Assembly: GCF_002846415.1 (NCBI RefSeq)
Contig: NZ_PJMX01000001.1
Coordinates: forward strand, 6,200,001-6,264,000
Origin: Streptomyces sp. TLI_146
GTDB taxonomy: Bacteria > Actinomycetota > Actinomycetes > Streptomycetales > Streptomycetaceae
DNA: 64,000 nt
Reading direction: 5' to 3'
Positions 53,401 through 60,440 of this stretch are shown here, in pieces; position 1 is the stretch's first letter; each line of letters starts with the position of its first letter. The position numbers and the translations under genes are program-made. The notes under the pieces were generated by a model. It did not search any database. It was not told the DNA's origin and saw nothing but the letters and a program-made list of their open reading frames with translations.

Positions 53401-53453
53401 AGGCCGCCGCGCTGGCCCACCGGCTCAACCTCTTCACGGAGAGGGCGGCCTGA
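50406..53453 (+). CDS. LAL-type (large ATP-binding LuxR) regulator
   Basis: 1015 residues. AAA ATPase N-terminus with Walker A GGEAGVGKT at 38-46 and Walker B VLVLEDLHWAD. A long helical TPR-like middle region follows. The LuxR helix-turn-helix starts near residue 950 (LTSREQDVLRLVAAGHSNRQ, IAEELYISPKTASVHVSNIL). Such regulators bind inducers through the TPR region and often activate sugar or secondary-metabolite genes. The GTG at 50406 is preferred to an ATG at 50346, because the conserved FVGRAGE follows soon after. Confidence 0.92.
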   Translation: METRSFSPVFVGRAGELTALTEALARATAGEPQALLVGGEAGVGKTRLIEEFTNAACDAGAVVAVGGCVEIGADGLPFAPFSTALRTLRRRLPDELAAAADGQEEELARLLPELGEASRETGEDGTARLFELTVRLLERTAADRTVVLVLEDLHWADASTRHLLAYLLRTLRRGRLVVVATYRADDIHRRHPLRPLLAELDRLRTVRRIELSRFNRGEVHRQLTGILAAEPEPALVDEIFARSDGNAFFVEELSVCHESGCVPGGGLSESLRDLLLVRVEALPENAQLVVRILAEGGSTVEHPLLAAVCGLAEDDLIIALRAAVGANILLPTEDGDGYRFRHSLVREAVSDDLLPGERSRLNRRYAQALEADPALVRADVHATRLASYWYCANDAAKALPVVLRAAVEARKRHAYAEQLRLLERGMELWDSVPADVRTDLRPLDYAGAYPSCGTCDPATTPLGYLDLLAEAAVAARFSGERERAVKTARRALRLIESEEGDAPPGTPHGDPLRAAWFWTELSKLVQSLGRGDGWDEIATAQELVRGLPPSAVHAAVLATAAGWGMLHRPGPESLAAAERAVEYARLVDAEEIELNARLTLGSLMVDAGDIEGGLALMRGVIDRSLELGLVGEAARGHVNLSSSLESVGRSQEAARTAAQGVQVSRRFGLLDSEAWAATNESDALLSLGRWDEATERVEWVRRSGVTGKPRGYSALRLAQLSLLRGELDLAATRLADAVGHFGARDLLPQNALPVARAELTVAAGQGRFADARAVLARAAEAGFPPGTQRYGWPLLITAAAVEADLRGLPAAADGRTEALALIRSAARTMPTPSPLAKAYALCVEAELARADGRDEAARWEAAATALQPLERPYELARVCHRWAAALLAEGNQRDRVGTLLRQSHSAAVRLGARPLAEELELLARRARLPLTAPETAVPDEPADPAGALGLTSREQDVLRLVAAGHSNRQIAEELYISPKTASVHVSNILAKLGVSGRGEAAALAHRLNLFTERAA

Positions 53454-53536
53454 GCGGGAGCGGGAGCGGGGGCGGGGTGTGCTGCTCGGCGCGCCCCGTC
53501 CCCGTCGCCCGAGTCGCCCCTCGGTCGCCCCTGCGC

Positions 53537-54703
53537 CTACGTCACCTCCAGTTCCAGGATCCTGTCGTCGCCCGGCTTCGGGGTGCCCCGGCCGTCGGTC
53601 TGGCTGGTGACCAGCAGCAGGGTGTGCGGCCCCGTCGCTATCACCGTGCGCAGCCGTCCGTACGTGGACGTCAGGAACGCCTCGGGCCGCGCGAGCGGTT
53701 TGGTGCCGTCGAGCGGGATGCGCCACAGGCGCTCGCCGCGCAGGGAGGCCATCCAGATGCTGCCCGCCGCGTACGCCACACCGCTCGGTGAGGCGTCCGA
53801 GGTCTTCCACTGCTCCACCGGGTCCACGAACCCCGGCTTGCTCCCCTTGCCCTCGACCAGCGGCCAGCCGTCGTTGTCGCCCGGCCCGATCACATTGAGC
53901 TCGTCCCAGGTGTCCTGGCCGAACTCCGAGGCCCACAGCCGGTTCGCGCCGTCCCAGGCGAGGCCCTGCACATTGCGGTGGCCGGTCGAGTACACCACCG
54001 AGTCCGCCTCGGGGTTGCCGTGCACCGGCTGCCCGTCCGGCGTCATCCGCAGGATCTTGCCGCCCAGCGACTTCTTGTCCTGGGCCAGGCCCCGGTCGCC
54101 CGTCTCGCCGGTGCCCGCGTACAGCATCTTGTCGGGGCCGAAGGCGATCCGGCCGCCGTTGTGGATGGTGCCCTTGGGGATGCCCCGCAGGATGGTGTCG
54201 GGCGCGCCCAGCTGCTCGCCCGCCGGGCGCTTCTCGTCGTAGATCATGCGGGCGACGCGGTTGTCGGACTCGGTGGTGAAGTACGCGTACACCTGGTGGT
54301 CCGAGGCGAACGCGGGGGAGAGCGCGAGGCCGAGCAGGCCGCCCTCGCCGCCCGGTTTCACCCCCGGCACGCTGCCGATCACGGTCTGCTTGCCGGCCGC
54401 GTCGATCCGGCTCACCGTGCCCTCGTCGCGCGAGGCGACCAGCAGGCCCCCGTCGGGCAGCGGGGCCACGCCCCAGGGCGACTTGAGGCCCTGGGCCACG
54501 GTTCTGGTGACCTTCACCGAGCCCTTCGGGGGTGGCAGATCGGCGGCGGGCGCGGAGGTGGACGCTCCCGGGGAGCCGGTCGCGGGCGTCGAGCGGGCGC
54601 CGCCGTCGGGCCGCGGCGCGGTCCCGGACGAGCACCCGGCCGCGAGCACCAGCGCGGCAGCGGCCAACAGGGCCGTCACAGCAGGACGTTGCACGGTTCG
54701 CAT
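53537..54703 (-). CDS. PQQ-type sugar dehydrogenase-like lipoprotein
   Basis: 388 residues. Signal MRTVQRPAVTALLAAAALVL ends in lipobox LAAGC. The six-bladed GSDH fold shows SPWGVAPLPDGGLLVASRDEG, GLLGLALSPAF, YFTTESDN, GGRIAFGPDKMLYAGTGE, STGHRNVQGLAWDG and WASEFGQDTWDELN. Members bind PQQ and oxidise sugars, but Streptomyces rarely make PQQ, so the role is open. It converges with the LAL regulator. Confidence 0.9.
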   Translation of the reverse strand: MRTVQRPAVTALLAAAALVLAAGCSSGTAPRPDGGARSTPATGSPGASTSAPAADLPPPKGSVKVTRTVAQGLKSPWGVAPLPDGGLLVASRDEGTVSRIDAAGKQTVIGSVPGVKPGGEGGLLGLALSPAFASDHQVYAYFTTESDNRVARMIYDEKRPAGEQLGAPDTILRGIPKGTIHNGGRIAFGPDKMLYAGTGETGDRGLAQDKKSLGGKILRMTPDGQPVHGNPEADSVVYSTGHRNVQGLAWDGANRLWASEFGQDTWDELNVIGPGDNDGWPLVEGKGSKPGFVDPVEQWKTSDASPSGVAYAAGSIWMASLRGERLWRIPLDGTKPLARPEAFLTSTYGRLRTVIATGPHTLLLVTSQTDGRGTPKPGDDRILELEVT

Positions 54704-54798
54704 TCCTTTCGAGCGGCTGCGGTCTCTACGGTACTTACACCGCCCGAGCCGCTCAGGTTCCCGATCTCCCCGATCGCCTTTCCGGCCCTGCGGGACCC

Positions 54799-54883
54799 CT
54801 CAGTCCCAGTACTCTCTCTCAGCCCCAGAGGCCTCTCGGTCCCAGGACCCTCCTCGGTCCGGGCCCGCTCCCCTCAGTCCCAC
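54799..54883. repeat. Five imperfect direct repeats at the aldo/keto reductase 3' end
   Basis: Eleven-base units of CTCRGYCCCAG type start at 54799, 54818, 54835, 54853 and 54873, with a period of 17-20 bases. The last overlaps the stop codon of the next gene. The unit resembles the repeat after the TetR gene at 26173. Confidence 0.7.
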
Positions 54884-55875
54884 GACCCCCGAGCCCCCGG
54901 CAGCCGCTCGATCTCCGCCTCGTCCCGGTCCGTCAGCGCGAGCCCGGCCGCCGCCGCGTTCTCGCGGGCCCACTCCTCGCGTTTGGTGCCCGGGACCGGG
55001 ACCACGTGCGGGCCCCGGCCGAGCAGCCACGCCAGCGCGACCTGGGCCGGGGTCACCCCGTCCCCGTGGCGCGCCGCGACCCGGCGCAGCCCCGCCACCA
55101 CGGGCTGGTTGGCCGCCATCATCTCGGCGGTGAAGCGGGGGTGCCGGGCGCGTACGTCGTCCGGCTCGAAGCCCTGGCCCGGCGTGAGCGTGCCGGTGAG
55201 GAAGCCGTTGCCGAGCGGCATCGCGGCCAGGAAGCCGACGCCCCGCGCCGCGCACCACGGCAGCAGCGCGTCCAGCGCCTCGCGCGCCCACACCGACAGC
55301 TCCGCCTGGACGGCGCTGACCGGGAAGACCTGCTGCACGCGCTCCAGTTGACGTATCGTCACTTCATAAGGAGCGCCGGACCGGCGGGCCGTCAGCGGGC
55401 CGCCCGTCGCGCACACCCCGAGCGCCCGCACCTTGCCCGCCGTCACCAGCTCCGCCATCGCGCCCCAGGTCTCCTCGACCGGCACCTCGGGGTCCGCCCG
55501 GTGCAACTGGTAGAGGTCGATCACATCCGTCTGGAGCCGCCGCAGCGAGGCGTCGCAGGCGCGCTTCACATAGCCGGGCCGCCCGTTGGCCACGACATGC
55601 GCGTCGCCGCCCACCAGCAGGCCGCACTTGGTGGCGACGAAGGCGTCCGCGCGGCGCTCCTTCAGGGCCCGGCCCACCAGCAGCTCGTTCTTGAACGGGC
55701 CGTACATGTCCGCCGTGTCGAGCAGGGTGGACCCGGCGTCGAGCGCGGCGTGCACGGCGCGCAGCGAGCGGTCCCCGCGCTGCTGCGACGTGGTGTAACC
55801 CCAGCTCATCGGCATGCAGCCGAGGCCGATCGCGCCCACCTCCAGGGCCGCCGCACCGATAGTCCTGCGCTCCAA
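54874..55875 (-). CDS. Aldo/keto reductase
   Basis: 333 residues. TIM-barrel AKR with catalytic Asp and Tyr in LLDTADMYGP, Lys in VATKCG and His in LYQLHRADP. The NADPH region near the C-terminus reads VPVPGTKREEWARENAAA. Substrate unknown. It is divergent from the 2-hydroxyacid dehydrogenase gene. Confidence 0.95.
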   Translation of the reverse strand: MERRTIGAAALEVGAIGLGCMPMSWGYTTSQQRGDRSLRAVHAALDAGSTLLDTADMYGPFKNELLVGRALKERRADAFVATKCGLLVGGDAHVVANGRPGYVKRACDASLRRLQTDVIDLYQLHRADPEVPVEETWGAMAELVTAGKVRALGVCATGGPLTARRSGAPYEVTIRQLERVQQVFPVSAVQAELSVWAREALDALLPWCAARGVGFLAAMPLGNGFLTGTLTPGQGFEPDDVRARHPRFTAEMMAANQPVVAGLRRVAARHGDGVTPAQVALAWLLGRGPHVVPVPGTKREEWARENAAAAGLALTDRDEAEIERLPGARGSWD

Positions 55876-55958
55876 CTCCCCGTACCCCTCCGAACAGCCC
55901 TGGGTGTGCCCCCCAAACTAACCTCTGGCCGTCGCCGGTCCTGACATAGCCTCCCGGC

Positions 55959-56897
55959 ATGACTGCAGACGTGTGGCTCCCCCTCCCGGCCGACGAGGTC
56001 CCGGGCCTGCCCGACGGCCTCTCCTACCGCTACTGGGACGGCGGCCCGGACTATCCCGCCGACCCCGCCGACTGCGCCTTCTACGTGGTCCCGTACATGA
56101 AGGGCTCCGAGATCGCGGTGCGGCCGCTCGCCGCGATGACCGGCGTACGGGTCGTACAGACCCTGTCGGCGGGCATCGACCACGTACAGCCGGGCCTGGA
56201 CGCGCTGCCTAGGGGCGTGCGGCTCTGCAACGCGCGCGGTGTGCACGAGGCGTCCACCGCCGAACTCACCCTCGCGCTGATCCTGGCCTCGCTGCGGGGG
56301 ATTCCCTCGTTCGTCGCGGGGCAGGAGAAGGAGGAGTGGCGGTCCGGGTTCTATCCGGCGCTCGCCGACAAGTCGGTGCTGATCGTCGGGTACGGATCGA
56401 TCGGCGCGGCCATCGAGGACCGGCTCGCGCCTTTTGAGTGCGCCCGGGTGGCGCGCGTGGCGCGCTCCTGGCGCACGACTGCGCGCGGCCCAGTGCATCC
56501 CCTCACCGAACTTCCCGCACTCCTCCCGGAAGCCGACGTGGTGGTCCTCTCCACACCGCTCACGGAGCAGACGAAGGGCCTGGCGGGCGCAGAGTTCCTG
56601 GGCCGCATGAAGGACGGGGCGCTCCTGGTGAACATGGCCCGGGGCCCGGTCGTGGACACCAAGGCGCTCCTCGCCGAGCTGGAGAGCGGCCGCATCCGCG
56701 CCGCCCTGGACGTCACCGATCCCGAGCCGCTGCCCGCCGGACACCCGCTGTGGCATGCGCCGAACGTTCTGATCAGCCCTCATGTCGGGGGCTCCACTTC
56801 GGCGTTCCTGCCGCGCGCGAAGGCGTTGATCACCCGCCAGCTCACCAAGTACGCGGCGGGGCAGCCACTGGACAACATCGTCCTGACCACCGGGTAG
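55959..56897 (+). CDS. D-isomer-specific 2-hydroxyacid dehydrogenase
   Basis: 312 residues. NAD motif VLIVGYGSIGAAIEDRL, catalytic Arg in VNMARGPVVDTKAL, Glu in DVTDPEPLPAGHPLW, and His in ISPHVGG. The N-terminal catalytic segment is shorter than in SerA, so this is a small-molecule dehydrogenase of unknown substrate. Confidence 0.95.
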   Translation: MTADVWLPLPADEVPGLPDGLSYRYWDGGPDYPADPADCAFYVVPYMKGSEIAVRPLAAMTGVRVVQTLSAGIDHVQPGLDALPRGVRLCNARGVHEASTAELTLALILASLRGIPSFVAGQEKEEWRSGFYPALADKSVLIVGYGSIGAAIEDRLAPFECARVARVARSWRTTARGPVHPLTELPALLPEADVVVLSTPLTEQTKGLAGAEFLGRMKDGALLVNMARGPVVDTKALLAELESGRIRAALDVTDPEPLPAGHPLWHAPNVLISPHVGGSTSAFLPRAKALITRQLTKYAAGQPLDNIVLTTG

Positions 56898-56993
56898 GGC
56901 CGCGCCGCCTTCGATTCGCGACTCTGCGCACCGGTCCGAGTGCGATCCGTATCCACAACTCCCTTGGTGGTCACGGAGCGTAGAGGAACTATG

Positions 56994-57004
56994 TCCCTGA
57001 GTGA
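56994..57004 (+). promoter_or_regulatory. BldD-like box upstream of the CdgC-like gene
   Basis: TCCCTGAGTGA matches the published BldD consensus ACNCWGNGTNA at all fixed positions except the first. It lies just upstream of a TG-TATCGT extended -10 (57016-57021), in the -35 zone. BldD with c-di-GMP represses several c-di-GMP genes in Streptomyces. Confidence 0.55.
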
Positions 57005-57015
57005 CGAGACTGGTG

Positions 57016-57021
57016 TATCGT
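57016..57021 (+). promoter_or_regulatory. Extended -10 of the CdgC-like gene
   Basis: TATCGT with a preceding TG. Transcription would start near 57028, about 77 bases before the ATG at 57105. Confidence 0.45.
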
Positions 57022-57104
57022 CCCGACCGGGGGCTGCGCCGCGTGTCTGGCGGCGCGGGGGAGCGAATGTCACAGCGAGGGGGGCGACGGGCGATGCACG
57101 GCCA

Positions 57105-60100
57105 ATGGACGAACGATCCGACGCGGCGGAGCCGCCGACGGCTACCCCGAGGCGCACGGCCGGGGCTCCCGAGGGGCCGCACCCGGCCCAGGGTCCGGGT
57201 CCGGGCCCGCACCCGGATGCCGGCCCGGACCCGGCCGCCGGCCAGGGCGGCCCGCCCGCCCTCCCCGACCGCCCGCCCGGCGGCCGAGAGGGCCCACCCG
57301 CCGGGCCGGGCGAGCGGTTCCGGAGCGCTCCGCACCCGTATCGCGTGCGGACCCGGAGGGGCCCGGTGAGCGCCGGTGCGGTGCTGCCCCACCGGCCCGT
57401 CCACGGTGGCGGGACGGGCCTGGTCTCCCAGCTCGTCCTCGCGGTGATCTGCGCGGGGTACGCGACGGGGGCGGCGCTCGGCTGGGGATCCCCGGAAGTC
57501 GCCGATGTGATGGGGGACTTCGGGCTCAGCGCCGCGGCGACGGCGGCCTCGGTCTCCTGCTTCCTCTACGCGCGCGGAGGCGCCGGGGAGGGGGAGAGCC
57601 GCTTTCGGCCCGCATGGCTCCTCTTCTCGTTCTCCTCCGCCATGGCGGCGAGCGGCAACGGAGTCTGGGGGTGGTACCAAGTGGTGCTCGGGCACCCGGT
57701 CCCCTCGCCCTCCATGGCCGACCTGTTCTTCCTGCTCTTCGCGCCGCCCGCGATCGTCGGGCTGCTGGTCCTGGCCAAGCGTCCGGTCACCCGGGCGGGC
57801 TGGGTCTGCCTGGCCCTCGACTCCTGGCTGATCGGCGGCTCGCTGCTGACCCTGTCCTGGAGCCTGGCGCTGGCGCACACCGCGCACTTCCAGGGCGAGA
57901 GCGTCGCCCGCGCCGCGCTGGCGCTGGCGTACCCGCTGCTCGACATCGTGCTCGTGAGCATGGTGCTCGCGCTGCACTTCCGGCGCTCCTCCGCCAACCG
58001 GTCGGCGATCAACACGGCGATCGCCGCGCTCGCCCTGACCGTGCTGTGCGACGCGCTGTACACCTCGCCGCTGCTGCGCGCGCACTACCGCTCCGGCCAG
58101 CTCCTGGACGCGGGCTGGTTCGCCGCCTCGCTGCTGCTGGCCTACGCGCCGTGGGGCGTCCGCAGGCTCACGCCGGGCCCGGCGCCCGCCCCGCCACCGC
58201 CGCCCCGGCAGCCCGGCGCGCTCCCGGCCAGCAGGCCGATCGCGGGCTCACTGGGGGCGCTCACGCCGTACCTCGCGGCCGCCGTGTGCACCTTGGGGAT
58301 CCTCTACAACGTGATCGAGGGCCGCCGGGTCGACCGGGTGGTGGTCTTCACCGGGTGCACGGTGGTGCTCGCGCTCGTCGTACGCCAGGCGATCATGCTC
58401 GTCGACAACATCGCGCTGACCCATGAACTGGCCCAGAAAGAGAACCACTTCCGCTCCCTGGTGCAGGGCTCCAGCGACGTCATCATGATCGCCGCGCCCA
58501 CCGGCATACTGCGCTACGTCAGCCCCGCCGCCGCGGGTGTCTACGGGCGGGACGCGGAGGACCTGGTCGGCTCCGAGCTGGCCTCCCTCATCCACCCCGA
58601 GGACCTGGGCCGGGTCGTGCACGAGGTGCGGCGCTTCCTGGCCGCGCCCCCGCAGGAGGAGCCGGCCGGCCGGATCGAGTGCCGCTTCCGGTCGGGCACC
58701 GGCGAGTGGCTGAACGTGGAGTCGACCATCAACCGGCACCAGGGCGGCCTCATCCTCAACAGCCGGGACGTCACCGAACGGGTGCGCCTGCAGGCCCAGT
58801 TGCAGCACAACGCCGAGCACGACCCGCTCACCGACCTGCCCAACCGGGCCCTGTTCACCGAGCGCGTCCGCCAGGCGCTGAGCGGCCGCCGCGCCTCCGA
58901 CCCCGGCACGGCGGTGCTCTTCATCGACCTCGACGGCTTCAAGCAGGTCAACGACACCATCGGCCACCAGGCCGGCGACGAGCTGCTGATCCAGGCGGCC
59001 CGCCGCCTCCAGGACTCGGTGCGGGCCGGCGACACGGCGGCCCGCCTCGGCGGCGACGAGTTCGCCGCCCTGATCCTCGGCGACGGCGGCCGCGACCGGG
59101 CGGCCCGCCAGCGCCAGGTGTGCGAGATCGCCGACCGGCTGCGCCTGACGCTCTCGCAGCCGTACCAGATCGACGGCAACGAGGTGCGGGTCGCCGCCTC
59201 CATCGGCGTCGCCTTCGCCGAGCGCGACGTCAGCGCCCGCGAGCTGATGCGCAACGCCGACCTCGCGATGTACCGGGCCAAGTCCGGCGGCAAGAACCGC
59301 GTCGAGATGTACGCGCCGCAGATGCAGGCCGAGGTCGTCCGCAAGACCGAGCTGGCCGCCCGGCTGCGCACCGCGCTGCACGAGGGCGAGTTCGCGCTGC
59401 TGCACCAGCCGGTGGTCAACCTCACCACCGGGCGGGTGGCGGCGGTGGCCGCGCAGGCGCGCTGGAGATCCGCCCAGGGCATCCTGTTCACCCCGGCCGA
59501 ATTCCTACGGGTCGCCGACGACAGCGAGCGCACCGCGGAGCTGGGCCGCTGGCTCCTCGAAGAGGCCGTCGAGCAGGCCGCCGAGCGCGGCAGAGCCGGG
59601 CACGACACCCCGGTCGCGGTCCGCCTCCCGGCCCGCCGCCTGCTCGACAAGTCGATGCCGCTCGGCTCCGTGGAAGCCCTGCTGACCAGGCACGGCCTGC
59701 CGTCGGGCGCCCTGGTGATCGAGCTGTCCGACAGCGACCCCAGGATCTCCTTCGACGAGCTGGAGCGGCGCCTGGTGAGCCTGCGCCGGCTCGGCGTGCG
59801 GATCGCCCTGGACGGCTTCGGCAGCGGGTACGCGGCGATCAACGCCCTGCGCCGGCTCCCCATCGACGTACTGAAACTGGACAGGGGACTGGTCGAGGGC
59901 GTGGTCGAGTCCGCCCGGCTGCACAAGATCACCAGCGGGCTGCTGCGGATCGCCTGCGACCTGGGGATGCAGTCCGTGGCCGACGGCGTGGACGTGCCGG
60001 AGCAGGTGCTGGCGCTGCGGGCCATGGGGTGCACCCACGGCCAGGGCATGGCATTCTCCGGGCCGCTGGACGAGTACCGGCTGCGCAGGGCGCTGATGCG

Positions 60101-60212
60101 GGGCACCTTCCCGGTGCCTGGCGGGGCCGCGTTGCCCGTGCTCAGCGGCCGGGCGATGCCCTCCGTCCGGGTCAATCATTCAAATAGTGAGACACCCGTC
60201 CCACCCACTTGA
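57105..60212 (+). CDS. cdgC: Membrane PAS-GGDEF-EAL protein with inactive EAL, CdgC-like
   Basis: 1035 residues. A Pro/Gly-rich disordered stretch (1-100) is followed by eight to ten TM helices to about 440, a PAS domain (445-560), GGDEF (575-735) and a degenerate EAL domain (750-1000). GGDEF is intact at 649-653 and the I-site RAGD is in place, so it should make c-di-GMP with product inhibition. In the EAL part, EAL is AAQ (782-784), DDFGTGYS is DGFGSGYA and AEGVE is ADGVD, so hydrolysis is unlikely. The start at 57105 is preferred to 56991 because codon-position GC drops upstream. The symbol is from recalled synteny with S. coelicolor and S. venezuelae. Confidence 0.8.
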   Translation: MDERSDAAEPPTATPRRTAGAPEGPHPAQGPGPGPHPDAGPDPAAGQGGPPALPDRPPGGREGPPAGPGERFRSAPHPYRVRTRRGPVSAGAVLPHRPVHGGGTGLVSQLVLAVICAGYATGAALGWGSPEVADVMGDFGLSAAATAASVSCFLYARGGAGEGESRFRPAWLLFSFSSAMAASGNGVWGWYQVVLGHPVPSPSMADLFFLLFAPPAIVGLLVLAKRPVTRAGWVCLALDSWLIGGSLLTLSWSLALAHTAHFQGESVARAALALAYPLLDIVLVSMVLALHFRRSSANRSAINTAIAALALTVLCDALYTSPLLRAHYRSGQLLDAGWFAASLLLAYAPWGVRRLTPGPAPAPPPPPRQPGALPASRPIAGSLGALTPYLAAAVCTLGILYNVIEGRRVDRVVVFTGCTVVLALVVRQAIMLVDNIALTHELAQKENHFRSLVQGSSDVIMIAAPTGILRYVSPAAAGVYGRDAEDLVGSELASLIHPEDLGRVVHEVRRFLAAPPQEEPAGRIECRFRSGTGEWLNVESTINRHQGGLILNSRDVTERVRLQAQLQHNAEHDPLTDLPNRALFTERVRQALSGRRASDPGTAVLFIDLDGFKQVNDTIGHQAGDELLIQAARRLQDSVRAGDTAARLGGDEFAALILGDGGRDRAARQRQVCEIADRLRLTLSQPYQIDGNEVRVAASIGVAFAERDVSARELMRNADLAMYRAKSGGKNRVEMYAPQMQAEVVRKTELAARLRTALHEGEFALLHQPVVNLTTGRVAAVAAQARWRSAQGILFTPAEFLRVADDSERTAELGRWLLEEAVEQAAERGRAGHDTPVAVRLPARRLLDKSMPLGSVEALLTRHGLPSGALVIELSDSDPRISFDELERRLVSLRRLGVRIALDGFGSGYAAINALRRLPIDVLKLDRGLVEGVVESARLHKITSGLLRIACDLGMQSVADGVDVPEQVLALRAMGCTHGQGMAFSGPLDEYRLRRALMRGTFPVPGGAALPVLSGRAMPSVRVNHSNSETPVPPT

Positions 60213-60238
60213 CACTACCGGGGCGCCGGGGGGAGGGT
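60209..60238 (+). promoter_or_regulatory. Promoter of the ilvB leader
   Basis: TTGACA (60209-60214) and GAGGGT (60233-60238) are separated by 18 bases. The -35 overlaps the stop codon of the preceding gene. Seven bases separate the -10 from the leader-peptide ATG, so the transcript would be leaderless. Confidence 0.55.
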
Positions 60239-60245
60239 CAGTGCC

Positions 60246-60287
60246 ATGCGCACCCGAATTCTCGTACTTGGAAAGCGCGTCGGCTGA
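60246..60287 (+). CDS. ilvB leader peptide
   Basis: A 13-residue frame, MRTRILVLGKRVG, with consecutive Ile-Leu-Val-Leu codons and a later Val, sits directly before alternative hairpins. This is the classic layout of attenuation by branched-chain amino acids. Ribosome stalling at the ILVL codons would leave the downstream pairing free to form an antiterminator. Confidence 0.85.
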   Translation: MRTRILVLGKRVG

Positions 60288-60365
60288 AGCCGGGCCCCCA
60301 CGCGGGCCCAGTGGACCACACCCGACGCGCTCCCCTCGCTTGCCTCACGGCACGAGGGGTTTTTT
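60275..60365 (+). terminator. ilvB attenuator
   Basis: Terminator stem CCCCTCG/CGAGGGG (60332-60338 and 60353-60359) followed by a T6 run to 60365. Upstream, GCGCGTCGG inside the leader peptide (60275-60283) pairs perfectly with CCGACGCGC (60322-60330), and GGGCCC repeats pair between them. The terminator lies 75 bp before ilvB. Confidence 0.85.
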
Positions 60366-60440
60366 GTTGCACTGGCACCCCTGAAGCACGACAGCGATCT
60401 CGACCAAACCCCCGCAAAAACCCTCAGCTTCGAGAAGAGA

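Noticed and set aside
49176..54635. A single open frame of about 1800 codons on the minus strand
   Set aside because: It runs antisense through the LAL regulator gene and lacks any family pattern there. Only its last part (49176-49877) is the SIMPL gene. High GC content keeps stop codons rare in shadow frames.
56940..57104. Start of the CdgC-like protein at 56940 or 56991
   Set aside because: 56991 has a GAGGAA site, but third-position GC falls sharply between 56991 and 57104, and this stretch contains a promoter-like -10 and a BldD-like box.
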